Source: CAZSSH01 sp964609825 (lineage in GTDB: Bacteria; Verrucomicrobiota; Lentisphaeria; Victivallales; Victivallaceae). Taken from it: DNA of 64,000 bases. The notes beneath the pieces were generated by a model that saw only the letters and a list, made by a program, of their open reading frames with translations, did not search any database and was not told the origin of the DNA. The stretch is from contig CAZSSH010000005.1 of the NCBI GenBank assembly GCA_964609825.1, positions 248,001 to 312,000 of the forward strand, in the 5' to 3' direction. Each line of letters starts with the position of its first letter. Position 1 is the first letter of the stretch. Shown in pieces: positions 52,281 to 59,951 of the stretch. The position numbers and the translations under genes are program-made.

Positions 52281-53336
52281 TCAACGGTTGCGGCCGCCGG
52301 AGAGCACCCGGGCCAGCGGCGGCGCGATTTTGTCAAGCGCATACAAGGCCAGCAGACACAGGATCGTCGCCGCGGCAATCACCAGCAAATAAGCAAAAAA
52401 TTGGTGCGTGTTAAAATAATGCGACTTGGCCGCGATGCGGGTCAATGTGGTCGTCATCGGCGCATGCAAACACAAGAGCCAAAATGTGGCATGACCGAGG
52501 CGGATCAGCCAGCTTTTCAACCGTTCGCCGCGCGCCAGCAGCCAGCCGCCGGTGACATAAAACACCGGCAAGGCGGCAAAAATATACAATGGCCAGCTGA
52601 AAAACACGCTGCGCGCCCAGCCCAAGGTGAGTAAAATCGCCCACCACAGCCAGGCGTACTTGTCGAGTCTGGTCAAATCCCAGCGGTAGATGCCGTACAT
52701 CATTCCAAACATAAAATAACTCAAGTTTCCGACATAGGGAGTAAACATCAGCACCGTTAAGCCAAGCAGCAGCCATTTTGACCGGATGCGGTAAATCAGC
52801 CAAAGCAAGACCGGCGAGAGGACAAACATCACCATCAAGTCGCGCACAAACCACAGCGGCACATCAATCGGCGGCTGTGGAAAATCCACGCCGTATGCCC
52901 GGGTCGTCATTTGCAGCAAATTCATGCCGGCAAACTTATCCTCCGGGAGCAGCGATGAATTTTGCAGCAATTTGGGCAGCAGCGAGTGGAGAAAAAAGAA
53001 AACGCTGTTCCACAAAAAATAGGGCAAGAGAAGGGTGTACATTTTGCGCCGCAGGAGCTTGGGATAATCAAAAAATTGTCCGTACTTTAAACTCCAACAC
53101 AGAAAAAAACCGGAAATCAAAAAGAAACACGGCACCGCGGCATGCGGAAAAAACCGGATAAAGGGATGGTTGAAAAAGGAATCGGGCGCCGCCAGTGCCA
53201 TATCCGGCCGGTGCCGGGCATGCACGGCGACAATCAGGAGCAACAACGGAAAACGCAGCAAGGCTGCCCGCTCGGCAAAATTTTTTACGGTTTTTACGGG
53301 CGGCGGCGTCATTGCCGCGTCATTTGTTGGCTGCAT
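52281..53336 (-). CDS. Acyltransferase family 3 membrane protein
   Basis: Encodes 351 residues with about ten membrane segments. The family marks are LLLLIVAVHARH (the histidine of the acyl-transfer site), FFLISGFFLCWSL and, further on, WFVRDLMVMFVLSP. Such proteins O-acetylate or acylate cell-envelope sugars. There is no attached SGNH domain. The ATG at 53336 is kept; a second ATG eight codons in is possible. The gene appears to be monocistronic. Confidence 0.88.
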   Translation of the reverse strand: MQPTNDAAMTPPPVKTVKNFAERAALLRFPLLLLIVAVHARHRPDMALAAPDSFFNHPFIRFFPHAAVPCFFLISGFFLCWSLKYGQFFDYPKLLRRKMYTLLLPYFLWNSVFFFLHSLLPKLLQNSSLLPEDKFAGMNLLQMTTRAYGVDFPQPPIDVPLWFVRDLMVMFVLSPVLLWLIYRIRSKWLLLGLTVLMFTPYVGNLSYFMFGMMYGIYRWDLTRLDKYAWLWWAILLTLGWARSVFFSWPLYIFAALPVFYVTGGWLLARGERLKSWLIRLGHATFWLLCLHAPMTTTLTRIAAKSHYFNTHQFFAYLLVIAAATILCLLALYALDKIAPPLARVLSGGRNR

Positions 53337-53501
53337 CGCGTCTCACACTCAAGTTTCACTGCCGGATAAATTAGCACATCATAAGACACTTGTCCATCCC
53401 AAAATTAACCATCCGTCGATTATTTTGGCAATTATTAAAGTTATCCGGTCATTTTGCGCCGTCAATGCTTGCATTGGGGCGGTTTTCAGACTATTTTTAA
53501 C

Positions 53502-53966
53502 TCAAGGTTGGGGCAGGTTAACATTAGCCCGCGCGGTATAGATTCGCGAAGTGCCGCCAAAGAGGTTGGCGGTTGTGCCGATAAAGATAAAGTCGTATTT
53601 TTCGTAATAATTGACGTGATCGGTGATCAAATAGACCTCGGGAAAGCCGAGACGGGCCGCCTCCCGGCGGCAATGCGTCAACAATTGCGCCCCATAAGCA
53701 TGACCGCGATAATTTTCCTCCACAAACAGTGCGGCCAGCCACGGCCAGAGATCCATCCGGGCATTAAAATCATTGGTAATCAATCCGGCGCCGCCAACCA
53801 ACGCGTCGCCGTCGGTCAGCAAATACCATTGCGGCAACGGCGAAGCAGAGGTGATACACGCTGTCATGCAGTCGCGATAAACGGCAGGATGCCCCCACCG
53901 TGATGAAAAAACAGCGATAAATTGTTCCAACCGGTCGGGGTGCTCCCGCAATGATATGATTTTCAT
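53502..53966 (-). CDS. GNAT-family N-acetyltransferase
   Basis: Encodes 154 residues. The acetyl-CoA loop is in LFVEENYRGHAYGAQLLTHC (R/Q-x-x-G-x-G/A pattern), followed by VYLITDHVNYYEKYDFIFIG, the usual strand and tyrosine pair. The acceptor is unknown. GAGG is 4 nt before the ATG. It is divergent from the YqaA-type gene. Confidence 0.88.
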   Translation of the reverse strand: MKIISLREHPDRLEQFIAVFSSRWGHPAVYRDCMTACITSASPLPQWYLLTDGDALVGGAGLITNDFNARMDLWPWLAALFVEENYRGHAYGAQLLTHCRREAARLGFPEVYLITDHVNYYEKYDFIFIGTTANLFGGTSRIYTARANVNLPQP

Positions 53967-54053
53967 AAATCCTCAAAATTGATACCGGTCAATTTAGCAC
54001 AAAAATGTTGTTTTGTCCATCTTCCGGACCGCCATTTTTTGATTTTTTTGCAC

Positions 54054-54078
54054 AAAAACCAGACAATGTCCGGTTTTT
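54054..54078. other. Hairpin between divergent genes
   Basis: AAAAACC-A-GAC and GTC-C-GGTTTTT form a stem with one mismatch and a 3-nt loop, with A and T runs on either side like a terminator. As it lies between two divergent gene starts it would be in a leader, so it could be an attenuator or the end of a small RNA. Confidence 0.45.
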
Positions 54079-54153
54079 GAACTCTGTTTCGCTTGCTTTT
54101 TTGACCGTTTCGGATTATCTTTATCCGTAACAAATAATGATTGTGTTAATTTT

Positions 54154-54603
54154 ATGCCGATGATGTTTACTCTTGCCGCCGGATTGTTTTGGGCGGCATT
54201 TTTGGCGGCAACAATATTGCCGTTGAGCTCCGAGGCGGCATTGAGTGCGGCCATGCTGGCGGGGTTGCCGCCATTATGGGCGCTTGCCGCGGCGACGGCG
54301 GGCAACGTCTTGGGGAGCATGACGACCTACGGCTTGGGGCGCTTGGGAAAACTCGAGTGGCTGCAAAAATATTGCCGCATCACGGAAAAAGAAATCGATC
54401 AAGCTCGGCAACGTGTCGCAAAATGGGGAATTTACGCCGCATTTCTATGTTTTGTCCCTGTGATCGGTGATCTGTTTGCGGTGGCGCTGGGCTTGATGCG
54501 CTACCCCCTTGGCCGCTTCGTCACGGCCATGACGCTCGGCAAACTCTTGCGCTATCTCGTTTGGATCGCAATCCATCAATATACGTCAAAAATTATTTCA
54601 TGA
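54154..54603 (+). CDS. YqaA/DedA-like small membrane protein
   Basis: Encodes 149 residues. About four hydrophobic helices carry the SNARE-associated/DedA elements FWAAFLAATILPLSSEA, ATAGNVLGSMTTYGLGRLG and a C-terminal FVPVIGDLFAVALGLMRYP. This is the short YqaA branch of the DedA superfamily, proposed to move lipids or support membrane homeostasis. The conserved acidic (E near residue 27) and arginine residues are visible. The ATG lacks a clear Shine-Dalgarno sequence. Confidence 0.88.
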   Translation: MPMMFTLAAGLFWAAFLAATILPLSSEAALSAAMLAGLPPLWALAAATAGNVLGSMTTYGLGRLGKLEWLQKYCRITEKEIDQARQRVAKWGIYAAFLCFVPVIGDLFAVALGLMRYPLGRFVTAMTLGKLLRYLVWIAIHQYTSKIIS

Positions 54604-54677
54604 TATTTGTATTTAATCAAAAATAGTGTTATTATTATAATGATCATTTTATATTTTTATTACATAATTGTACAAAT

Positions 54678-55466
54678 ATGAAAGCAAATTTAATGAAAAA
54701 ACATCAATCTCAATCACCGATCCTCCAGAAACCGCTGCGACGACCTGGGACAGCGTTGCAAAAAAAGATTATAAGCCGTTATATCGAGCCATTGTATTTG
54801 ATTGTCTCGGCTCCGGTATTGTTGTTCGGGGCTCTGCTTGGAAGTTTTTTCCCGATACCGATTCATTGGATATCGTTTATTGTTTTATCCGTCATGTTGG
54901 CAATTTACGAAGCCGCAGTCTATTTTCTCTATGCCCGCCGCGCCTTGCGAGAGCTAGCCAAGCTCAAACTTGGCTACGAGGGCGAAGTCTACGTCGGTCA
55001 GCAACTTGACGAAATGCGGGTTAACGGCTGGCTGATCCTTCACGACTTCCCAACCGGGCGCGGCAATATCGACCATATTATCATCAGCCAGCAAGGCGTA
55101 TTCACGCTCGAAACCAAGACCGTCAGCCGGTATGAAAACGAGGGAAACACCATTTATTATGATTGCGAAAACATTAGGACCGACAAGCGCAAACTCGATT
55201 CGCCGCTGGGCCAGGCAACGGCGGAGGCGGCGTATCTGGCCGATTATTTGCGGCAAAAGTTGACGATGGATGTCTTTGTGCAGCCGATCGTCAATTATCC
55301 CGGGTGGGATTATACCTACAGCGGCAAGCAAACGCTCGACGAGTGCAACGTCTGGGTTTGTCAGATCAAAGGCCTTCCCGCCATCATCAATAACCGCAAT
55401 AAAATCCTCAAACCGGAGGAAGTCAAACGCATCTACAACTTTTTAGCCTCGGAAAACCGGGAATAA
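54678..55466 (+). CDS. NERD-domain membrane protein
   Basis: Encodes 262 residues. Two membrane helices (about 37 to 80) precede a nuclease-related domain: GYEGEVYVGQQLDEM, GNIDHIIISQQGVFTLETKT with the conserved acids and lysine, and PIVNYPG. NERD proteins have a restriction-endonuclease-like fold and are thought to act in DNA processing; many are membrane-bound as here. The upstream region is very AT-rich. A second NERD protein without membrane helices is encoded at 60.8 kb. Confidence 0.85.
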   Translation: MKANLMKKHQSQSPILQKPLRRPGTALQKKIISRYIEPLYLIVSAPVLLFGALLGSFFPIPIHWISFIVLSVMLAIYEAAVYFLYARRALRELAKLKLGYEGEVYVGQQLDEMRVNGWLILHDFPTGRGNIDHIIISQQGVFTLETKTVSRYENEGNTIYYDCENIRTDKRKLDSPLGQATAEAAYLADYLRQKLTMDVFVQPIVNYPGWDYTYSGKQTLDECNVWVCQIKGLPAIINNRNKILKPEEVKRIYNFLASENRE

Positions 55467-55486
55467 AAAGCATCATTTAATACAAT

Positions 55487-55525
55487 AAAAAAGCGCGCCA
55501 ACTGATGTTTTATCGGTTGGCGCGC
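55487..55525 (-). terminator. Intrinsic terminator of the rubrerythrin gene
   Basis: On the minus strand GCGCGCCAACCGAT pairs with ATCAGTTGGCGCGC (14 bp, one wobble) around a 5-nt loop, followed by TTTTTTAT. It lies 26 nt after the rubrerythrin stop and also faces the end of the NERD gene. Confidence 0.9.
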
Positions 55526-55550
55526 ATGGTTTCATCCTCCGAAAACCGGC

Positions 55551-56084
55551 TTAGAAATTGTCCTCGTGGACTTCAAAATAGGCCAAGGGGTGCTTGCACA
55601 CCGGGCAGACTTGCGGCGCATCTTTGCCGACGTGGATATGACCGCAGTTGCGGCACTCCCATTTGGTTTCCACTTCCTTTTTGAAAACTTTGCCGTCTTT
55701 GATGTTGGCAAGCAACGCCAGATAACGCGCTTCGTGGCGCTTCTCAATCTGGGCGACGCCGGCCAATTGTTTGGCCAAATCGTGGAAGCCCTCGGCCTCG
55801 GCGATTTCAGCAAACTCTTTGTACATGTGCGTCCACTCTTCGTGCTCTCCGGCAGCGGCGGACACCAGATTTTCGGCAGTGTTGCTCAAGTGGCCGAGCG
55901 CCTTAAACCACAGTTTGGCGTGCTCTTTTTCGTTGTTGGCGGTGAGCTCAAACAAGGCGGCGATCTGCTCGTAACCCTCTTTGCGGGCAACCCCGGCAAA
56001 GTAGGTGTATTTGTTGCGGGCCTGTGACTCACCGGCAAACGCATAGGCGAGATTGGCTTCGGTTTTGCTTCCTTTGAGATCCAT
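55551..56084 (-). CDS. rbr: Rubrerythrin
   Basis: Encodes 177 residues. The N-terminal four-helix diiron domain shows EANLAYAFAGESQARNKY, ELTANNEKEHAKLW and IEKRHEARY; the C-terminal rubredoxin-like site is CRNCGHIHVG and CPVCKHPLAYF. Rubrerythrin reduces hydrogen peroxide in anaerobes. Its gene is 76 nt behind the PerR-like gene on the same strand, so both may share one transcript and one regulator. CAGGAGG precedes the ATG. Confidence 0.96.
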   Translation of the reverse strand: MDLKGSKTEANLAYAFAGESQARNKYTYFAGVARKEGYEQIAALFELTANNEKEHAKLWFKALGHLSNTAENLVSAAAGEHEEWTHMYKEFAEIAEAEGFHDLAKQLAGVAQIEKRHEARYLALLANIKDGKVFKKEVETKWECRNCGHIHVGKDAPQVCPVCKHPLAYFEVHEDNF

Positions 56085-56160
56085 TGTTTCCTCCTGGCTT
56101 TGGTAATGGTTTTCTTATTTTGGGCGCCGGACGCCTCCGGCTGACTAACATTATTTGGTC

Positions 56161-56586
56161 TTACGACCCCTTTTTTTGGCACTCGGCGCAAATCCCGTTA
56201 AGCCTGAGCTCAATGTGGCGCACCTTGCCGTGGACGACCTCGGGGATACGAATATCCCCGGGCAACTCAAAATCGACAATTTTGCCGCACCGCTCACAGA
56301 TAAAGTGTCCGTGCGGCCCGGTCAAGCTGTCATAACGCGCGCGACTGATCTGGTCCAGCCGCCGGATCACCCCCTCGCGGGCGAACTCGTCCAAAATCCG
56401 GTAGACGCTCTCCCGCGTCACCGACGGCAATTTACTGCGCACCGCCGCCCAGACTTGATCCACATCCGGGTGGGCGAGATTTTCGCAAATATACTCGTAT
56501 ACCGCCGTGCGCTGCGGCGTACATTTCCACCCTGCCTGCTTGCAGATGGCGGAGATTTCCTCAAAGGTTCTGGCGGATTTATCCAT
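56161..56586 (-). CDS. perR: Fur-family regulator, PerR-like
   Basis: Encodes 141 residues. The winged helix spans TPQRTAVYEYICENL to VYRILDEFAREGVIRRLD. The structural zinc site is two CxxC pairs (CERCGK and CAEC), and the regulatory metal ligands include the HxHF-like GPHGHFICE. Position between tpx and rubrerythrin argues for PerR (peroxide sensing) rather than Fur, but the key Asp/Asn choice at the ligand site is not certain from sequence. It has its own promoter with an overlapping palindrome, which suggests autoregulation. GGGGAGG precedes the ATG. Confidence 0.87.
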   Translation of the reverse strand: MDKSARTFEEISAICKQAGWKCTPQRTAVYEYICENLAHPDVDQVWAAVRSKLPSVTRESVYRILDEFAREGVIRRLDQISRARYDSLTGPHGHFICERCGKIVDFELPGDIRIPEVVHGKVRHIELRLNGICAECQKKGS

Positions 56587-56615
56587 AAAATGCCTCCCCT
56601 CCAGATCATCTTGAT

Positions 56616-56644
56616 ATCTAAATAAATATAATAGTTATTTAGAT
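56616..56644. promoter_or_regulatory. Palindromic operator of the PerR-like gene
   Basis: ATCTAAATAA and TTATTTAGAT form a perfect 10-bp inverted repeat with a 9-nt spacer. It covers the -10 box and part of the spacer of the promoter. Confidence 0.7.
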
Positions 56645-56652
56645 AAAATCAA
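56625..56652 (-). promoter_or_regulatory. Promoter of the PerR-like gene
   Basis: On the minus strand TTGATT and TATATT are separated by 16 nt and overlap the palindrome at 56616-56644. Confidence 0.65.
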
Positions 56653-56695
56653 CCGCGCCGTTAAAAAAAATGCATTATTTTACGGCCCGGATTAT

Positions 56696-57208
56696 TTATT
56701 TTCCGGAGAGCACTTTAAGCGCCTCTTCGTAATCGGGCTCGTTGACGATATCGGGAACGAGTTGCGAATAAATCACTTTGCCGTCGGTGTCAATGATCAC
56801 CACCGCGCGGGCAAACAAACCGGCCAGCGGGCTGTCATTGATTAAAACGCCGTAATCAGTGCCGAATGTTGACGCAAAGTGAAAATCCGAGAGCGTAATT
56901 ACTTTATCGAGTCCCTCGGCGCCGCAAAAGCGGCTCTGGGCAAACGGCAAATCCTTGGAGATGCACAAAACGAGCGTATCCTTTAGCTTGGCTGCGAGCT
57001 CGTTAAATTTGCGCGCCGCCACCGCGCACACCGCCGTGTCGATGCTGGGGAAAATATTAAGGAGCAACCGCTTGCCTTTGCCGTCGGCCAAGGTGAAATA
57101 CGATAAATCGCTCTTGGCAAGACAAAAATCCGGCGCTTTTTGCCCGGCGGTGATAAACTTGCCGGCCAGATTGACCGGGGTGCCTTTAAATTTCGTCTGA
57201 TTGGCCAT
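56696..57208 (-). CDS. tpx: Thiol peroxidase
   Basis: Encodes 170 residues. The peroxidatic cysteine is in FPSIDTAVCAVAARKF, where Tpx proteins read S-(V/I)-D-T-x-V-C, and the resolving cysteine in LPFAQSRFCGAEG. The enzyme reduces alkyl and hydrogen peroxides with thioredoxin. AAGGAG is upstream of the ATG at 57208. It has its own strong promoter and lies just upstream of the PerR-like and rubrerythrin genes, forming an oxidative-stress block. Confidence 0.95.
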   Translation of the reverse strand: MANQTKFKGTPVNLAGKFITAGQKAPDFCLAKSDLSYFTLADGKGKRLLLNIFPSIDTAVCAVAARKFNELAAKLKDTLVLCISKDLPFAQSRFCGAEGLDKVITLSDFHFASTFGTDYGVLINDSPLAGLFARAVVIIDTDGKVIYSQLVPDIVNEPDYEEALKVLSGK

Positions 57209-57262
57209 GATTGACTCTCCTTTGCTTGTGCCCAAAAAAATGAGCGTAAATTGTCTGATGCC

Positions 57263-57279
57263 GCAATCGGTCGGATTGC
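57263..57279. promoter_or_regulatory. Inverted repeat downstream of the tpx promoter
   Basis: GCAATC and GATTGC are separated by 5 nt, just after the predicted start point. It may be an operator; it does not resemble the palindrome of the PerR-like gene. Confidence 0.35.
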
Positions 57280-57291
57280 AGTCTTTGGGTC

Positions 57292-57320
57292 AATATAAAC
57301 CGATATTAAAAAAAAGTCAA
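57292..57320 (-). promoter_or_regulatory. Promoter of tpx
   Basis: On the minus strand TTGACT and TATATT are separated by 17 nt. This is one of the best promoters in the window. Confidence 0.7.
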
Positions 57321-57457
57321 CAAAAATTTTGAACTTGATGACAAATATATTTGCTTTTTAACAAAGCGATGCTATTTTTTAGTTGACAATTCCGATTTTT
57401 CAGCCTTCCATCGACTGCGAAACCGCCCAACCAAAAACCGGCAACCTCGAGGAAAAA

Positions 57458-58246
57458 ATGGAAAAAACAGACATTGACCGCTTTGACTGGATCCGCTTTG
57501 AGTATATCGTGGACCACCGGCATCACCGCACCGCTCCCACGGAGGCGGAAAAAACCCTCCGCTGTTTGTTTGTCCGCACCAATGCCGACGGCGAGGATTA
57601 CGCCGATGACGTCTTTCTCCCGTGCTATCACGTCCGCGTCTACATCAATGACCAACTGTGCTGGAACGAGTGGTGCGATTTTGCGGAGCTCGGCAAAATG
57701 CTTGAGCAGAGCGGCGACTTTACCCCGTTTATCCCTTGCTGCCGTCACCCCGGCGACCCGGACCTGATTGATGTCATTCACTCGACCAATGACAAAGAGT
57801 TCATCGAGTGGCGCACCAATTTCCCACGGCCGCACATCACCGGATGCGACGACTGCGAGGAGGCGTTTCACTGCCCCAACCTCGACTGGTCCTGCAGCAC
57901 CGATCCGGCCAAAATCACCGAGCACCACTACCGCTTCTCGGCCGGCCGCTTCAAAGAGGAATTAACCTATTTTTTGCAGGCCATTTCGGCGGTCGATCAC
58001 ATGGCGGCATTTATGCTGGGGAAAGTCCTGTCGTATGAGGAAATGCAGGATATGGCCCGGCATTGCCAAAAATGCTGGCAAACGTTTGATGAATTCAATT
58101 TTAAACGTTACGTGGATGACCGCAAAACCATCAAAACACTGCTGGACGGCATCGCCACCCGCAAAATCGGCGCCAATTTGCGCAATCATTATGATGTCAA
58201 AGACCGGATCAAAGTCAAACCCCAAGCGGTCGAAAAAAATCAATGA
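57458..58246 (+). CDS. Cysteine-rich protein of unknown function
   Basis: Encodes 262 residues. The ATG at 57458 has GAGGAAAAA upstream; a TTG at 57383 is part of a TTGACA box and is not preferred. A beta-type N-terminal half (CYHVRVYINDQLCWNEWCDF) leads to a cysteine cluster (CCRHPGDPD, then CDDCEEAFHCPNLDWSCST), which could bind zinc. The C-terminal half is helical with HMAAFMLGK and a final HCQKCW. No family was recognised and no signal peptide is present. The next gene overlaps by 4 nt. Confidence 0.68.
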   Translation: MEKTDIDRFDWIRFEYIVDHRHHRTAPTEAEKTLRCLFVRTNADGEDYADDVFLPCYHVRVYINDQLCWNEWCDFAELGKMLEQSGDFTPFIPCCRHPGDPDLIDVIHSTNDKEFIEWRTNFPRPHITGCDDCEEAFHCPNLDWSCSTDPAKITEHHYRFSAGRFKEELTYFLQAISAVDHMAAFMLGKVLSYEEMQDMARHCQKCWQTFDEFNFKRYVDDRKTIKTLLDGIATRKIGANLRNHYDVKDRIKVKPQAVEKNQ

Positions 58247-58710
58247 AAAAAGCCACAAAAAATATGTTGACCGTCTGGACGATCACGATCATTGACATTA
58301 TCTTATTGGAGTTTATTCTGTATGTTTTATCAGACATATTCACTGACAATATTTTAATCATCCCCAAGGATGGATGTATCTATCCTAAAGTCGGCGGAGT
58401 GATTTTTATTTTTTATTTGCTTTTATGGATCGACCCATTTTGCCGTATTGCGATCAGAAATTATTGCCGACTTCCAAGATGTTATATGTTGCCGTCCTAT
58501 ATTTTGTTGATCGGTTTTATTCCGGCAACGTTAGTCAACAATAACCTGTTTTTCACGATCATCGGCGCATGGATCTGTGTCTTATCCTTAATTGCCCTGC
58601 CGGCATTTAACATTTATTATTTGATCCGGGCCAGGCGCGAGTCCGCATTTGAGCCCTTGCCGCCGGATCAGATACAAGACTTACCGCCTCCCCAAAGTCC
58701 GATATCATAG
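58243..58710 (+). CDS. Small membrane protein of unknown function
   Basis: Encodes 155 residues with four hydrophobic segments (about 10 to 32, 48 to 65, 82 to 97 and 103 to 130) and a proline-rich cytosolic tail. It overlaps the cysteine-rich gene by 4 nt, so the two are translationally coupled and may work together. The gene is AT-richer than its neighbours. No family recognised. Confidence 0.65.
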   Translation: MKKATKNMLTVWTITIIDIILLEFILYVLSDIFTDNILIIPKDGCIYPKVGGVIFIFYLLLWIDPFCRIAIRNYCRLPRCYMLPSYILLIGFIPATLVNNNLFFTIIGAWICVLSLIALPAFNIYYLIRARRESAFEPLPPDQIQDLPPPQSPIS

Positions 58711-58783
58711 ATATTTTTTACAGTTTCAACCGATATCCGGCAATATTATTGCATAAATCCGCTCAAAATCGGCGGATTTTGAC

Positions 58784-58811
58784 TTGCTAATTGCGGCAAA
58801 GGTGTTATCTT
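58784..58811 (+). promoter_or_regulatory. Promoter of lysine-rich mini-gene 1
   Basis: TTGCTA and TATCTT are 16 nt apart. The whole stretch aligns base by base with the promoter of mini-gene 2 at 59084-59111. Confidence 0.55.
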
Positions 58812-58853
58812 ATTGGGAAAACACATCCAAATCCAAACGAAAGGAGCCACATC

Positions 58854-58949
58854 ATGAGCAAAGGACAAGATGCCAAAAAGGAAACCAAAAAGCCGGCGGC
58901 CAAAACGCTGAAAGAAAAGCGCGAAGCCAAAAAGGCCAAAAAAGCGTAA
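58854..58949 (+). CDS. Lysine-rich mini-protein 1
   Basis: Encodes 31 residues: MSKGQDAKKETKK, then PAAKTLKEKREAKKAKKA. AAAGGAG is 7 nt before the ATG. Half of the residues are Lys or Arg, so it is a very basic, probably disordered peptide that may bind nucleic acid or acidic protein. It shares most residues with mini-protein 2, with different synonymous codons, which argues for selection on the peptide. It has its own promoter and terminator. It is too short for usual gene finders. Function unknown. Confidence 0.75.
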   Translation: MSKGQDAKKETKKPAAKTLKEKREAKKAKKA

Positions 58950-58974
58950 GCTTTTGATTTTTTCAAATGCGGCA

Positions 58975-59009
58975 GCCGCTCCCGGTTCACGGGTGCGGTT
59001 GTTTTTTTT
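58975..59009 (+). terminator. Intrinsic terminator of mini-gene 1
   Basis: CCGCTCCCG and CGGGTGCGG form a 9-bp stem with one mismatch and a 5-nt loop, followed by TTGTTTTTTTT, 26 nt after the stop. Confidence 0.8.
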
Positions 59010-59083
59010 ATACGTTTTTATGGTATTTGGGGCTGAAAATCGGTTTATTTCGCAGTTTTTTTACATTTTTTACAAAAAAACGC

Positions 59084-59111
59084 TTGAGATTTGCCGTAAA
59101 CATATTATGTT
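59084..59111 (+). promoter_or_regulatory. Promoter of lysine-rich mini-gene 2
   Basis: TTGAGA and TATGTT are 16 nt apart. It matches the promoter of mini-gene 1 at most positions, including TTGC in the spacer. Confidence 0.55.
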
Positions 59112-59157
59112 ACTAATCAAGTAAGCAGCTTTTCACCTACACGAAAGGAGCTACGTC

Positions 59158-59265
59158 ATGAGTAAAAATCAAGAAGCCAAAAAAGAAACCAAAAAAAAGC
59201 CGGCGATGACTCTCAAGGAAAAGAGAGAAGCCAAAAAAGCTAAAAAAGCGGCGGCTCAATCATAA
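59158..59265 (+). CDS. Lysine-rich mini-protein 2
   Basis: Encodes 35 residues: MSKNQEAKKETKKKPAMTL, then KEKREAKKAKKAAAQS. CGAAAGGAGCTACGTCATG repeats the ribosome-binding region of mini-gene 1 almost exactly. The core KEKREAKKAKKA is identical in both while codons differ. The two genes are a tandem duplication, including promoter and leader. No clear terminator follows before the repeat-rich region. Confidence 0.75.
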   Translation: MSKNQEAKKETKKKPAMTLKEKREAKKAKKAAAQS

Positions 59266-59951
59266 GTTTCTCTAACCCGTCCCCCGACACCGCACCGTGC
59301 GCCCGCATCGCTATGCCTACGCCCGGAGCCCTGCCGGGGGAATTGTTTTTACAGGGGGGGGCGTACGCATAATATATGTCTCCCCCACAACGCCAAACCG
59401 CAAAACTACGTCTTCTCGCACGTATAGCGCGGGGTTGTCGGAGCAACGTATGTCTCTACTCTCCAAACCAAGCCGCATCACAACGTATCTTCACTAATTA
59501 ATAATGCGGGACTGCTCCGCGCCCGCTATCACGGCGGAGCGGAGGGTGCCGTAAAATAACAGCCGGAGCGATTTGCATGATCCGATGATGATAGCCGCAG
59601 TCATGTCGAGGAGCCGCTAATAATTAACGGTGACGAGGCAGGACAAGGTTAACGCGGTGGAGCGGCAAAGTGGACGATTCGGAATTTTGCGGCAACCGAC
59701 CAGCTCGACTCCGTTCGGCTGCGGCGATTTGTCGCCGTCGTTGCCGGTGCTTCGCAAGCGGCAATGCCCTCACATGCGCTCATGGTGCTAATCGCTCTAT
59801 TATCCGCGAATACGTTGTTGTGTTTGAATCGCCCAAAAAATAATACGAAAAATCAAAAACAGTATCAATTTAGCAAGATTTTATTTGTAATTTTTCTTTA
59901 AAGTGTTATTTTTTGATATTATATTTATTGAATGCCAGGGGGATTTTTAAG
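59266..59951. repeat. Repeat-rich non-coding region with dispersed repeat copy C
   Basis: No credible gene in 686 bp. At 59371-59505 there are two or three repeat units: CAACGCCAAACCGCAAAACT followed by ACGTCTTCTCG, then AACCAAGCCGCATCACAACG. Further on lie perfect hairpins: CGGCGA-TTTG-TCGCCG at 59722-59737 and TTGCCG...CGGCAA around TGCTTCGCA at 59741-59764. The right end is AT-rich and must hold the promoter of the GIY-YIG gene. The structured part could be an RNA or the remains of a mobile element. Confidence 0.6.

Noticed and set aside
57383..57457. TTG start giving 25 more residues on the cysteine-rich protein
   Set aside because: The TTG is part of a TTGACA promoter-like box and lacks a ribosome site, while the ATG at 57458 has one.
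59371..59505. Possible CRISPR remnant in repeat copy C
   Set aside because: Only two or three degenerate units, with related rather than unique sequence between them, and no cas gene.
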